Below are positions 44,701 to 54,500 of a stretch of 64,000 bases of DNA, piece by piece. Location: positions 1-64,000 of the forward strand of contig CAZPHV010000007.1 of NCBI GenBank assembly GCA_964586455.1, read 5' to 3'. The notes beneath the pieces were generated by a model that was not told the DNA's origin, made no database searches, and worked only from the letters and a program-made list of their open reading frames with translations. The position numbers and the translations under genes were made by a program. The first letter of the stretch is position 1; every line of letters begins with the position of its first letter. The stretch is from Aquimonas sp964586455. GTDB lineage: Bacteria; Pseudomonadota; Gammaproteobacteria; Xanthomonadales; Xanthomonadaceae.

Positions 44701-47071
44701 TCTGCGTCCACGCCGAACCGCTGCGCTGGAACACGTGCGCGAGGCCCGCGCGGCTGTTGCTGGCCGGCGAGCCAACCAGCAGCTGAGTGTCATCCAGAAC
44801 CACCGAGTAGCCGAACTGTCCGGGCGACCCGCTGGGTGCCAGGGTTTCGACGCTGCTGTAACCGGCACCACTGAACACATAGGCCGCGCCGCTCGGCGCA
44901 GCGGTCGCACTGGGCGCACCGACCGCGACGCGGCCGTTGAATACGGAAACCGAATGACCGAAGAAACCGTTGGCGCCGGGTGCAGGATTGGCCAGCGTGG
45001 TCACGGTCGCGAAGCTCGGCCCCGTGAGCACGAAGGCAGAACCCGCACCGGCTCCACCCGCGTTGTTCGCGAACGCGCCGACGGCGATCACCTCATCGTT
45101 CGGGGTGCCCGGTGACGGGTCATATACAGAGACCGAGCGGCCCGCTGCGCTTCCCACCGACGCCCCGATGTCAAGGGTGATCGGGCTGCTCAGACCAGCA
45201 AGGTCGCGGAACGCATAGACGCGGCCGATGTTGCCGTTCTCGCCGCTGGCGCCGACCGCCAGCACATCGCCGTGCAGTGACACCGCGACACCGAACAGGC
45301 CCTCTGCCGTTGGGTTCGGCGACTGGTGTTCGAGCGTCTGGACCCAGGCGGTGCCATTGAACTCGTACACGTAGACCGCGCCAGCATTCAAGACGGTGCT
45401 GGGGAAACCGTCGGCGCCCGGCGCACCCACCACGAGGCGGCTACCTTCCAGAGTGACTGCGGTGCCGAACTGGTCACCGGCTTTGCCGAACAGCGCCGTG
45501 AGCTTGCTGTGCGGTGTCCATGCGCCCGCGACCCGGCGGTACATGAAGACAGCGCCTGCGTCGGCGCCCTTTTGGCGGTCACGCTGCGCACCGACCGCCA
45601 TCCATTCGCTGCTGACCGCAGTGGAAAAGCCGAACAACTGGTCGGCCTGGCTGAAGGGCTGGTCGTAGGTGGCGAGCGTCTTGGCGTCGAAGGTCCAGGT
45701 CGCGCCAGGTTTGATCAGTGTCGTGATCGAACCTGCGCGAGCCGCACCCGGCGGTGCATTCAACGGGTCGGCCAGCGTGCCCGGCGTGCCGATCACCGCA
45801 TGACTCGCAGAGAGATCGACCGACCAGCCGAAGAAATGATTGCGGCTGGCGCCCGATTCGGCGAGGTTGATGGTGTTGGTGACCCAGCTCGTACCGTTGA
45901 AGGTAAAGGTGTTGACGCTGCCGGCACCGGGCTGTCCAGCCAGGGTTCGCGAAGGGCGCCCGGCGATTGCGTCGGCGGCCTCCAGGGCAACGCTGTAGCC
46001 GAGCTGCTCGTTCGGGTCCGCGCCTTCGAACTGCCCACTGTTGCTTGCGTCGTTGAAGAAGGTCACGCGACCGGCGTTGATATCGCCCGCGTCATCGAAC
46101 AAGGGGGCGCCCACCATGCTGCGCGCGCTGCTGTCCGCCGCGCCGAGGTTGCTGTCCCACACACCGACCGACTGGCCAAAGGCCTGACCGGCTTGCCCAA
46201 GCGCGGGTGCGAGCGTGTGTCTGATCCCCCAGGCATTGCCGCCGCCGAGATCCTGGCGATACACATACGCCAGACCTGTACGGATTGCGGCGACGTTCTC
46301 CGCCAGCGGTGCGCCGACGATCAGATACTCCCCGTGCAGGTCTACGGAGGTGCCGAAGCGACTGCCCGCGGGCCCTGTCTTCAGTGGCGCGACCTGACCC
46401 CAGGCATTGCCGCCACCGACGTTTCGCCCACGAATGCTCACCAGGCCGTCATCGCTCAAACCCGTGTTGGGCGCGCCGATGGCGGCGACGTCACCAAACA
46501 ACGCAACCGAAGCACCGAAGCGGCCGTTGACGTCTACGATCGGCGAATTGATCGTCGCCGTACTGAAGCTCAGGGCCTCGCCCGCATCGGTATCGCTGAA
46601 GATGTACGCCCGGCCCTGATCGTTCTGCGCCACATCGAACCGCGGTGCGCCCACAATGACCGTCACCAGGCCGCCGGCCTCATGGATATCGACAGCCGCG
46701 CCGAAACCGCTGCCGGTCTGTACGGATGGCGCAGCCAGACCTTGGCGCCAGGTCCAAATGCCGGACACTCGCTCGTAGAGGGACACCGAGCCCTCCGCAT
46801 TCCCCGCCGCCGGCGAACCCACCGCCATCCAGTTGCCGGACACGGCCACCGCCTCGCCGAAGCGTTCGTCGACAATGTTCAAGGGCGCATCGACGGTATG
46901 GTCGACCGCGCTGAGCACCTGCGACTGGGACAGCGCCGCCATGCCGGGCAGAGATACGGCCAGCAGCGTTGCGGCGACGGCAAAGCGCAGCAGGGTCGAA
47001 CCCGCCCTGCAGGTCATGGGCAGGAGCACTCGGGGTGAGAGGGTGGCATTGAGCGGGCGGAGGAACGACAT
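38771..47071 (-). CDS. Giant exported FG-GAP / Calx-beta repeat protein with C-terminal anchor
   Basis: 2766 aa. A signal peptide ends near 'SLPGMAALSQ'. Residues about 25-850 are beta-propeller-like FG-GAP repeats ('GSRFGTSVDLHGEYLIVGAP', 'GVAVSLHGDVLAVGASGENG'). Residues about 850-2400 hold about a dozen Calx-beta domains, each with an acidic calcium-type end ('SISENDTA'-like strings such as 'VSIADNDTAGV' and 'VTITDNES'). An Ig-like domain ('TVQVTVRGQTLAPTGTVTVD') follows, then a cysteine-containing region and a hydrophobic tail plus 'VRREA', resembling an IPTL-CTERM-type sorting signal. It should be a calcium-dependent surface or matrix adhesin. It lies 13 bp after the beta-helix gene, probably in one operon. 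Confidence 0.85.
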   Translation of the reverse strand: MSFLRPLNATLSPRVLLPMTCRAGSTLLRFAVAATLLAVSLPGMAALSQSQVLSAVDHTVDAPLNIVDERFGEAVAVSGNWMAVGSPAAGNAEGSVSLYERVSGIWTWRQGLAAPSVQTGSGFGAAVDIHEAGGLVTVIVGAPRFDVAQNDQGRAYIFSDTDAGEALSFSTATINSPIVDVNGRFGASVALFGDVAAIGAPNTGLSDDGLVSIRGRNVGGGNAWGQVAPLKTGPAGSRFGTSVDLHGEYLIVGAPLAENVAAIRTGLAYVYRQDLGGGNAWGIRHTLAPALGQAGQAFGQSVGVWDSNLGAADSSARSMVGAPLFDDAGDINAGRVTFFNDASNSGQFEGADPNEQLGYSVALEAADAIAGRPSRTLAGQPGAGSVNTFTFNGTSWVTNTINLAESGASRNHFFGWSVDLSASHAVIGTPGTLADPLNAPPGAARAGSITTLIKPGATWTFDAKTLATYDQPFSQADQLFGFSTAVSSEWMAVGAQRDRQKGADAGAVFMYRRVAGAWTPHSKLTALFGKAGDQFGTAVTLEGSRLVVGAPGADGFPSTVLNAGAVYVYEFNGTAWVQTLEHQSPNPTAEGLFGVAVSLHGDVLAVGASGENGNIGRVYAFRDLAGLSSPITLDIGASVGSAAGRSVSVYDPSPGTPNDEVIAVGAFANNAGGAGAGSAFVLTGPSFATVTTLANPAPGANGFFGHSVSVFNGRVAVGAPSATAAPSGAAYVFSGAGYSSVETLAPSGSPGQFGYSVVLDDTQLLVGSPASNSRAGLAHVFQRSGSAWTQSDLLQPADLAALDEFGTSLAMAGGSYAVGSPVQDSAVNASGVVYVFQQAPEVFLSPTALSVSETGSTSDSFTVRLSTAPSSNVTIALTFPSAQVQVDTGSGFGASPQTVTLTPANAIAGVTVTVGAIDDAIEEADPHSVTLVTADTVSSDPLYNNLAVAEVDVSIADNDTAGVGITQSGGSTAVSESGTTDTYTIVLDSQPSATVNVAITFPANELTVNGDTDGTYNTSFTTANWNIPQTITVAADNDRALEGDHSGDLVHAFTSADAAYQGITAEVDGTTSSNAITVSIADNESAVLAWVPTSGSAAEGTDNSTAIRLDITADPVGGTPILEGTLSYTLNLNVVTAAAADLGTVVGPLAFINVTDLASNSIIIPHLADALVEGNETYTLGIALDPVPAGMNVSVAPTPFTGTITDTNSATLTLTGGATVAESIGTTPLSVTLNVAGGATLSDAVTVAVNLTDGTATYAAGAGDFSIGGAANSVTVTFPAGSVGGASEVVDVSINDDVLVEGSESFTASLGAVTGVALVTGSAQTLTITDNESASVSFLASSSSAPEGTTPHTVQAALAITSVGTGTPALQDAVTVAIEQTPGTASTPADYTLTDASISFPAAALNSSTQTINIAIADDPVSEGPETFSLAFGAVTGAVTASGTHTVTIIDNDVAGITVSESGGATAVTEGGASDSYSVVLTSQPTADVTINIAFDAAQLVVNGDSDGTTSLTFAPSNWNTAQTVNVVAVDDTQVEANPHTSLIVQTASSTDPLYNLINPADVVVSITENDLREITFSSASSTTAENGTHLVNARLSIITNGTPGGTITSDMTANVNAALGSAEASDFSLITTSVTFPAGSAHNSTLPILIGITDDRILEGNETFTLSFTLVTATGTVSGTHVVTITDNETASLAFTPLSQNVAESVGDATTPVELLITGSGSVGATFTTENAVTVQITDTPGTAANPADYTLTTSSLTFPAGTVSGTALNVTTAIVSDLVYEIDENYSLSFGTITASGTVTSGVAHTATIVDDETVSFVLAPASVLVAESAGTHTSTVTMTVTGTGTGTAGIQNAFVIPILYTEVTATEPEDFTVGAGSVSFAAGAVSGATQGITVGIVDDAIDEADEDFVIFLDASAAAPDILFGNASTFVTIVDNDTAGFIVTESAGSTDVTEGGAQDSYTIALASQPTADVSVQLGYDTQIELSTDGVNFTPAPGTLTFTSANWNTPRTITVRAVNDTVVEGTHTALIEHTVSSADATYSAIDPVDVNVNITDNDTAEVIFSSAGFATVEGAVFSPGMTLRVTANGAPGGSIAAPVVVDLGFTPLSASVDDVSITTAQASFPAGSTHDTVVMTHSVTVVDDPLVEGVEDFELALSIASGSATTTASNTYTITDNDSATVGFAPISVSQSEAITPMAFTVTLSNPVASGVTLTVNSTNGTATAADFTPISGGTVSFPANSTTAQTVNVTINNDALNEDDEQFTLSLSNLVATGAVTLGAATATGTIEDDDAVPVLSVANVAQPEGDAVNTLTFTVTLSPVSGRDVSFTRATADGTAISTGPNADFVAVAAGSLTIPAGETSVTIPVTINGDTVYEGDESFTLNLTAVNNASPGALSATATLQDDDQQPTTTEITSDEPDPSGVNAPYTVQVTVRGQTLAPTGTVTVDDGEGASCGPVTLLAGTPPASSASCAITSTTPGIKTLTARYTPDSPAFAASSDTEPHTVVIVAPEIAYAPSTGMTVDFSGVTSIGTFGSGTIVATPSGGDDSGPAATTTINSCSLGGVNPGSFAGAAAISLSFVGDTVTPQNIALTCSAATTIQTATLTCNETRGTASAVPREWPLSCPAGTLLPLSSAPAVGSTVNVNGVAGGSTATTPITVSNPNPIAVALACTAPSLPFTATPLAFSIPAGGSAAVNIGLGSTVAGSYTGTLSCTVAGSPQVLTFNLAGSLVPPTAVNAVSMWSLIVLMLGLFGFAAVAVRREA

Positions 47072-47084
47072 GGACGACTCCGGC

Positions 47085-50000
47085 TCAGTTGAACGGGAAG
47101 GCAGCGGGCAGGGTCGGAACCGTGCACGTCGCGCTTGCGATGGTGTTGTTCGGGCCGGAGATGGCTCCCGCCGTCAGCGTATTGTTGGCGCTCAGGTAGT
47201 TCTGCGCGTTGACATCGCCGCTACCCGCCATGCCCTGCAGGCGCACGGCGCCCGAGCCGTTGTAGGACAGGTTGACTGCGGGCTGTGTGCCGCCTGTTCC
47301 CGCTGCAACCGTGTTGTTGCGGATGTCCATGCAGGCGTTGTTGAAGTCGCGAACATTGGCCGTGACGGTGCGGCGCGATGTGCCGCTAGCATTGGCCAAC
47401 AGGCTGCTGTTGGTGATGCTGTAATTCGCGTTGACGCTGCTGCCCGAAATCGCGCCGTTGTTCTGCAGCAGAATGCTGGCGCCAAAGATCGGCGTCGCCG
47501 CCGGGACATTGATTGCATTCATCGAAACATTGGTCGTGAAGCTGGTCGTTCCGCCTCCGCTGGTGTTTGCGCCGTCGGCAAAAATCTGCAGTGCGTTGCC
47601 TTCATGCGCGTGATAGACGTACAGAACGTCGATCACCCCGTTGGTGGTGGTGAAGTCGCCGCCTTCGATTTCGACGACGCCCAGCGCCAGCTCGCCGCTG
47701 TAGTTACTGATGTCGTTGGAGAACAGGCGGAAGTTGAGCGTACTGTTGCCCTGCGCATTGCGAAGGCTGATGGCGGTTTCACCGTTGTTGGTATTCGAGG
47801 GCCCGGCATAGGGCGCGGCAGTGAACGCGCTGCTCACCACGGCAATATCCATGCGCGCACCGCTGTTGCCTTCGGGGTTGGCCGTCAGGCCGATGCCATC
47901 GATGTTTTCGAAGGCCGAGTTCTGGATCAGCGTATTGATGCGCGCCGTGCCGTCGGCGCGCATCAGGATGCCGTTGCCGTTGCAGTTGCCGCCGCCGCAG
48001 GCTGTGGTGGTGATGTTGTTGCGCAGGACGTTGTCAGTCCAGCGCATGTTGAGCGTGCCGGTGAAGTTCTCCAGGTACACGCCGTTGTCAGTAAAGTTCT
48101 GGATGACGCTGTTGTTGACCTCGAAGTTGCCGCTGATGGGCGCACCGCTTACCTCGCCTTCGCGCAGGTTGAAGACGTGTTCGTTGTCGGCGTTCCCGAC
48201 ATTCGTCATGTCGACGTTGGAGAACAGGAGGTTGGTGATCCCTCGCCCGACCACGCCGTGATTGCCCACGGCGCTGATGCTCAGATCCGTCGCGCGGATA
48301 TCCCGGGCCCCATCGATGTTGAAGGCGCTGCCACCGATGTTCGTCCAGGTGCCGCCGGCGCCGTCTGTGTGTGTACTGACGAAGTCCCCGTCGCCCAGGA
48401 TCGTGAAACTGCTGCCGACGCCGTTGCTGGTCAGGCGCACGCCGTCACCGGGTGCGCCAGTAATGTCCACTTCCTGGAAGCTGGCAGTCAGGGTGCTGTT
48501 GGCGATTTCGATACCCGCTGCAGTCTTGGCGCCGAGGTTGGTCAGGCCGGTGACGGACAGCGACCCGCTGGCGCGGTTGAGCGAGATGCCATGTGTGCCC
48601 GCGCCGGCATTGCTGATACTCGCAAACTGCAGCGCCAGCGGTTGACTGGTCGCATGGCTGACGTTCAGCGCCGTCGCCGCCCCCGTGACATCCAACAGGC
48701 TGCTGGCGCCGGTCGAAACCTGCCCGGGCGATGCGTTGGCATAGGCCACGCCAAGCGCCGGCACCCCGGCGGTGTAGATCGCCACATTGCCGAGATTGAC
48801 GGCGCCCGTGTTGCCGGCCAGCTGAATGGGCGTCGTCGAATGGCGGGCCGCTGTCGTACCGAGATTCAGCGCACTGAAGCTCACCGGGCGTGAACTGTTG
48901 ACGATCGACACACCGCCAGACGCGTTGGTCGCTGTCACGCTGCCATTGAAGGTGGCAGAGCCCGGATTGGTCAGCCCGTCGACGGAAACAGCGCGCCCGG
49001 CTGTGTTTTTGTTAACGGTGCCGCCGTAGGTCAGCGCAACGCTGCTGTTGACGATCCTGACCACCGCTTCACTGCCACCCGCGGTGTTGGTCAATGCGCC
49101 AGCGGCGGCGGTCACCGTGCCGCTGCAGCCGTTGAGATCCAGTCCGGTGGTGCCGCCCGAAGCACTCAAGGTGGCGAACGCCGCAGTGAGCGCGCTCGCA
49201 TCGCAGCGGAGTGCTGCTCCCGCGGTGGTCGCAAGCGTGCTGGCGCTGTCTGTCACCGTGAAAGCGGCGCCGGTGATTGATATGCCCTCCTGCGCACCGC
49301 TGGCGGTCAAGCGCGCCAGGTTCAGCGCGAAGCCGCTGGGGCTCGTGTCGCTGACGCGGATGAAGGTACTGGCGGAGCCGCTGATGGTGGTCGTGCCGGT
49401 GACGAAGACATCATTGGCACCCACCGGGTTGTCGATGGAAATGCCGCGTGCATTGCTGCTGGCCGAGGACAGGCTGGCGAACGTCGCGTTGGCCGTCAGC
49501 TCGACGCTTTCGAGATACAGGGCTGGGCCGTCGGACGCCGACAGCGTGTTCGCGCTGCCGCCAAGACTCAGCCGCCCGCCGTCGGAGAGGAAGGCCGTCG
49601 AATCGGTGGCTGTCGAATTGGAAACCACGCCGCCGGCGAAGCTGACCAACGAAGCGGCATCGTTGCCCTGAAGGCGGACCAAGGGCTCGCCGGTTGCCCC
49701 GCCGGCGAGGGAGACGGACGGCAGGGCCACGGCCCCCGAGGCGGCCTGCGTGCCGATGTTGAGGCCGCGCGTATTGGTTGAACTGAGTGAACTGGTCGAG
49801 TCGAAAGTGATGGCACCCGCGTTCCCGGCCACGTTCAGCACATAGCCACCGGTAAAGCCGCTGCCCGAACCCACGTCCACATTCGTCAGCGACATCGTGC
49901 CGCCGGTTCCGATCATCTGCAGCGCAGGGCTGAGGGCGGACAAGGCGCCGTCGACGCTGACATTGGTCAAGCTCATGGCGCCGCTCGAGTTCAGCAGCTC

Positions 50001-50798
50001 GATGCCGCCGTTGGCGCCACCGCTGGCGGCGATGACCACATCGGCGATGGTGAAGCCACCATTGGGGACGGCGGCGCTGCGGATCGCCCAACCCGCGGTG
50101 TTCTCGATGCGCAGACCGCGGATCGTGCCGCCCTGCCCGAAGATTTCGACGACCGGGAAGCTGCCGGCACTGCTCAGGACGGGCGCGGTACCAGCCGCGA
50201 TATCGTTCTGCGTTCCCACAAGGTCAAGGCCGACACCTTCGCCGATCAGGCGCTGCCCCGCTTCGAGGTCGAACTCGACCCCGGTGTAGGTGCCCCCGTA
50301 AACGAAAATGGTGTCCCCGAGGGAATCAACGTCTCCCGCACCTCCACTTCCGTTGACTGGCGCGAGGCTGTTGAAGGGCGCACTGAAAGTGCCGTTTCCA
50401 CCCGGCGCGGCACTGCCGTTGACGAACCAGACCACGTCGCCGCCGACATCGATGCGGACCACAGCGCTGCTCGCCCCGTCCGCACTGCGCACCGTATAGC
50501 CGAAGGAATCGAGGCCCCGGAATCCAGGCGGCGGGTCATAGCGGAAGCTGCCATCCGCGTTGACCTGCACCCGGCCGCCGTACTGACCGACCGTGTCCAC
50601 GTTTTCGAGTCGATGCGTCGCCGGATTGAAGCCGGTGTCGTTGGCGAGAAGACCACTCCCCGCCGCAACAGTCAGCACGCCGTTGGCGTTGACCGTGTAG
50701 CTGTCGTCGACTGCGGTGGGCGCGGCAAGGGCCGAATGGCTTGCCAAGCCCAGGACGGCCATCAGCATCACGGCACGCTCGATCTGTTGCACATGCAT
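47085..50798 (-). CDS. Large exported right-handed beta-helix protein
   Basis: 1237 aa with a signal peptide ending 'SHSALAAPT'. Residues about 27-120 form a cadherin/VCBS-like Ig domain ('AVDDSYTVNANGVLTVAAGS', 'GSFRYDPPPGFRGLDSFGYT'). Most of the rest is a parallel beta-helix, recognisable from a hundred or more short strands rich in Asn/Gly/Thr/Ser ('NNSVIQNFTDNGVYLENFTG' and similar). Beta-helix proteins of this kind act as polysaccharide-binding or -cleaving proteins or as adhesins. No catalytic site can be named. Unlike its neighbours it lacks a C-terminal hydrophobic tail, so it may be fully secreted. The gene is followed 13 bp later by the Calx-beta gene. Confidence 0.83.
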   Translation of the reverse strand: MHVQQIERAVMLMAVLGLASHSALAAPTAVDDSYTVNANGVLTVAAGSGLLANDTGFNPATHRLENVDTVGQYGGRVQVNADGSFRYDPPPGFRGLDSFGYTVRSADGASSAVVRIDVGGDVVWFVNGSAAPGGNGTFSAPFNSLAPVNGSGGAGDVDSLGDTIFVYGGTYTGVEFDLEAGQRLIGEGVGLDLVGTQNDIAAGTAPVLSSAGSFPVVEIFGQGGTIRGLRIENTAGWAIRSAAVPNGGFTIADVVIAASGGANGGIELLNSSGAMSLTNVSVDGALSALSPALQMIGTGGTMSLTNVDVGSGSGFTGGYVLNVAGNAGAITFDSTSSLSSTNTRGLNIGTQAASGAVALPSVSLAGGATGEPLVRLQGNDAASLVSFAGGVVSNSTATDSTAFLSDGGRLSLGGSANTLSASDGPALYLESVELTANATFASLSSASSNARGISIDNPVGANDVFVTGTTTISGSASTFIRVSDTSPSGFALNLARLTASGAQEGISITGAAFTVTDSASTLATTAGAALRCDASALTAAFATLSASGGTTGLDLNGCSGTVTAAAGALTNTAGGSEAVVRIVNSSVALTYGGTVNKNTAGRAVSVDGLTNPGSATFNGSVTATNASGGVSIVNSSRPVSFSALNLGTTAARHSTTPIQLAGNTGAVNLGNVAIYTAGVPALGVAYANASPGQVSTGASSLLDVTGAATALNVSHATSQPLALQFASISNAGAGTHGISLNRASGSLSVTGLTNLGAKTAAGIEIANSTLTASFQEVDITGAPGDGVRLTSNGVGSSFTILGDGDFVSTHTDGAGGTWTNIGGSAFNIDGARDIRATDLSISAVGNHGVVGRGITNLLFSNVDMTNVGNADNEHVFNLREGEVSGAPISGNFEVNNSVIQNFTDNGVYLENFTGTLNMRWTDNVLRNNITTTACGGGNCNGNGILMRADGTARINTLIQNSAFENIDGIGLTANPEGNSGARMDIAVVSSAFTAAPYAGPSNTNNGETAISLRNAQGNSTLNFRLFSNDISNYSGELALGVVEIEGGDFTTTNGVIDVLYVYHAHEGNALQIFADGANTSGGGTTSFTTNVSMNAINVPAATPIFGASILLQNNGAISGSSVNANYSITNSSLLANASGTSRRTVTANVRDFNNACMDIRNNTVAAGTGGTQPAVNLSYNGSGAVRLQGMAGSGDVNAQNYLSANNTLTAGAISGPNNTIASATCTVPTLPAAFPFN

Positions 50799-51274
50799 AC
50801 ACGACTCCAGACACGATCACATGCGTGCAGCCACGTCGAAATCGCGCGTAGTTTCTGGTCAGGCCCCCGATCGCAGCCGGCGACGATGCATCGCTCGGTG
50901 CGCTACCGCACCATAGCAGAGGCTCGGCACACGCCGATATCGCGGCGAGGCGCGAGGCATGCAGGCGGCCGAAAAGCAGCCTGCTACCCCGGACAAGATT
51001 GGCCAGTGCGACGAAGCACGCGCGCAATCGTTTGCTGTGTCGTCAGGCGGTACGCCATGCGCCGAGCCACCACAGGGAACAACCCCCGGAAGGGAGTTTT
51101 CCAGCGCGCGGCCAATGTCCACTGCATTGGTGTATCGGCCACAGCGAGAACACAAAAGATGCCTGTCGCTTTGTGAGTGCCGCCGACGTCGCCGGCTTTG
51201 CAGGGATCGGATCACACAGTCCAATGGACCACGCGCCTGTGCGACGTGATCACAAGCGCACCTGGGCTCCTGCG

Positions 51275-51437
51275 CGAGCAACCTGTCGGGCTTTGGGGGT
51301 CGAGGCGATCGTCGACTGCGAGAGGACAGTTTTTCGACGATCCGCAGGCCGAGTGGGCTCTCGGCCAAGAGTCGGCGAAGAGTGGACCACGCAGGCGGAT
51401 TTGCAGCCCAGCCAGCCAAAATCCGACAGGCTCCTGG
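51275..51437 (+). mobile_element. MITE-like element, copy B
   Basis: About 160 bp with imperfect terminal inverted repeats: the left end has CCTGTCGGGCTTTGG, the right end CCAAAATCCGACAGGCTCC. The interior shares GGTCGAGGCGA, GCAGGCC, CAAGAGTCGGCG and TTTGCAGCCC with copy A (63604-63746, opposite orientation). No open frame for a transposase, so it would need mobilisation in trans. Ends next to a transcription terminator. Confidence 0.65.
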
Positions 51438-51450
51438 CGTAACCCGCAAA

Positions 51451-51481
51451 AACAAAGCCCCGCTCAAGGCGGGGCTTTGTT
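51451..51481 (-). terminator. Terminator of the DUF11 surface-protein gene
   Basis: Perfect 13-bp stem AACAAAGCCCCGC/GCGGGGCTTTGTT with a TCAAG loop and an A-rich left flank (CGCAAAAACAAAG), 26 bp past the stop codon at 51507. The symmetry allows function on both strands. Confidence 0.88.
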
Positions 51482-51506
51482 CTGTCACTGCATCAGCACC
51501 TTGAGA

Positions 51507-54500
51507 TCAGCCGCGCCTGCGCAGCTGCAGCCCAGCCACGCCGAGCATCAGCAGCATCAGGCTCAACAAGGCCCAGGGCGCGTCCACAGGCACCACGGCA
51601 GGGCCCTCAAAGCTGGGCAGCAAGGGCGTGACGCCATCGGTGTTGTTCTCGTCGATCGGATCAAACTGATCTGCGGTCACCGTGGCGATGTTGCGGTACT
51701 GACCACCCGTCAGCACACGCACCTGCATGACCAGAGTTTCGGTCTGACCCACCGCCAGTCCGCCCACCGTCCAGATCGGGGCGGTGTAGCTGCCCTGGCT
51801 GGCCGTGGTGTTGAGCAGCTCATAGCCCGAGGGCAAGGCGTCGGTCACGAGGACATTGGTCGCTGCATCCGGGCCGTTGTTGCGCACCTGCAGGGTGAAA
51901 TTGATGGTCTGACCGAACGAAGGCGTCATCTGATCGACCGTCTTCAGCACCTGCAGGTCAGCCAGCGCCAGCGGGTGCGTGGTCGTGCAGGGTGAGCAGA
52001 CCGGATCCGGATCGCCGCCGTTGCCGGTGATCGCCACGCTGTTGCCGACCGTACCCGTGGCCCCGGTCTGCACGCTCGCGGTGTAGCTGAGCGTGTAGCT
52101 GCCGACCGCAGTGCCGGTGGGCAAACTGCAGACCAGCGGCTCACCCGCACCGCAGCTGAAGTCACCGGCCGTGATCGCGCCGCGCAGCAAGCCCGCGCCC
52201 AGGGTGTCGGTGAGCTGGAAGGGCGCGGTCAGCGCCGCATCTGCCACCGTCGCCTGCAGGGTGTAGGTGATCGTGTCACCCACCACCACCAGGCTACCGC
52301 TGGCCGGGTTGGCCGTCTTTGCCAGGCTCACGTTCGGACCCTGCACCGGCGTCGTGATCGTGCTGGTGCAGCGCGGCAGGCCCGGGCAGCCCGGGTCACC
52401 GCCGCCAACCACACTGGCGGTGTTCTGCACACTCGGAATCGCAGCCGCGGTCGGGGTCACCGGGAGGATGAAGCTTACGGTCGCATTGACCGCGAGGCCG
52501 GCAGCAATCGTGCAGCTCACCGTCTGGCCCGCAGCCGTACAGCCCGCAGGCAAGGCCCCGAGGGTCAGGCTGGCCGGAATCGTGTCAGTCACGGTGGCCA
52601 CTGCAGTGGTCGCCGCATTGCCGGTGTTCTGCACGCTCAGGGTGTAGCTTGCGGCCACCCCGACGGTGAAGTTGGCGGCGCTGGCGGTCTTGGTGATCGT
52701 CAGCTCCGGCGCGATCACCGGTGTATCGATCGTGCTGGTGCAACGCGGCTGGCCCGGGCAACCCGGGTCACCACCGCCGACCACGCTGGCGGTGTTCTGC
52801 ACCGTGGGAACCGCAGCCGCCGTTGGGGTGACCGGAATCACGAAGTTCACGCTTGCCGAGGGCGCCAGGCCCGCAGCAATTGTGCAGGTGACCGTCTGGG
52901 CGGCGGCGGAGCAGTTGGCCGGCATCGTTCCGAGCGTCAGGCTGGCTGGAACGGTGTCAGTGACCGTCGCGACCGCCGTCGTGGCCGCGCTGCCGGTGTT
53001 CTGCACGCTCAGGGTGTAGCTCGCCGCAACACCCACGGTGAAGCTGGTCGGCGTCGCCGTCTTGGTCAGCGTGAGCGCAGGCGAATCCACCGGTGTATCG
53101 ATCGTGCTGGTGCAGCGCGGCAGGCCCGGGCAACCCGGGTCACCGCCGCCGACAACGCTGGCAGTGTTCTGCACCGTCGGAACCGCAGCGGCCGTTGGGG
53201 TGACCGGAATCACGAAGCTCACGCTTGCCGAGGGCGCCAGGCCCGCAGCAATCGTGCAGGTGACCGTCTGGCCTGCAGCCGAACAACCCGCTGGCAAGGT
53301 GCCGAGGGTCAGGCTGGCGGGAACTACGTCACTCACGGTGGCCACGGCAGTGGTCGCCGCGTTGCCGGTGTTTGCTACGTTCAGCGTGTAGATGGCGGCA
53401 ACGCCCACGGTGAAGCCCGTCGGTGTCGCGGTCTTGGTGATCGTCAGCTGCGGCGCATTCACCGGCGTGTCAATCGTGCTGGTGCAACGCGGTGCCGCCG
53501 GGCAACCCGGGTCACCGCCGCCGCCAACGCTGGCGGTGTTCTGCACGCTCGGAATCGCAGCCGACGTCGGTGTTACCGGGATCACGAAGCTGACGCTCGC
53601 ATTGACCGCGAGGCCGGCAGCAATCGTGCAGCTCACCGTCTGTCCTGCGGCCGTACAGCCCGCTGGCAGCGTGCCCAGGGTCAGGCTGGCCGGGATCACA
53701 TCAGTCACGGTGGCCACGGCGGTGGTCGCCGCGCTTCCAGTGTTCTGCACGCTCAGGGTGTAGCTCGCGGCTACGCCGACGGTGAAGTTGGCAGCGCTCG
53801 CGGTTTTGGTGACCGTCAGCTCAGGCGAATTGACCGGCGTGTCGATGGTGCTGGTGCAACGCGGTGCCGCCGGGCAGCCCGGGTCACCGCCGCCGCCAAC
53901 GCTGGCGGTGTTCTGCACGCTCGGCGCAGCAGCGGCCGTCGGCGTCACCGGGATCACGAAGCTGACGCTCGCAGACGGGGCGAGACCCGCGGCAATCGTA
54001 CAGCTCACCGTCTGTCCTGCGGCCGTACAGCCCGCAGGCAAGGCGCCGAGGGTGAGGCTGGCCGGAATCGTGTCAGTCACGGTGGCCACGGCGGTGGTCG
54101 CCGCGTTGCCGGTGTTCTGCACGCTCAGCGTATAGCTCGCTGCCACACCGACGGTGAAGTTCGCCGCGCTGGCGGTCTTGGTGATCGTCAGCTGCGGCGC
54201 ATTCACCGGCGTGTCGATGGTGCTGGTGCAACGCGGTGCCGCCGGGCAACCCGGATCCCCACCACCACTGACGCTGGCGCTGTTCTGCACGCTCGGCGTA
54301 GCAGACGCCGTCGGCGTCACCGGGATCACGAAGCTGACGCTGCCACTCACGACCAGACCCGCAGCAATCGTACAGCTCACCGTCGGGCCAACCGCCGTAC
54401 AGCCCGCTGGCATCGTGCCCAGGGTAAAGAGGCTGGTCGGGATCACGTCGGTCACCGTCGCGACCTCGGTGGTCGCCGCATTGCCGGTGTTCTGCACGCT

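Larger units (their letters stand above)
50799..51506. other. 708-bp gap between two giant surface-protein genes
   Basis: Contains the presumed promoter of the beta-helix gene, one copy of the MITE-like element (51275-51437) and the strong terminator of the DUF11 gene (51451-51481). No gene recognised. Confidence 0.5.

Noticed and set aside
45326..48893. Two long plus-strand open frames of 570 and 686 codons
   Set aside because: They lie opposite the Calx-beta and beta-helix genes, which have signal peptides and clear repeat domains.
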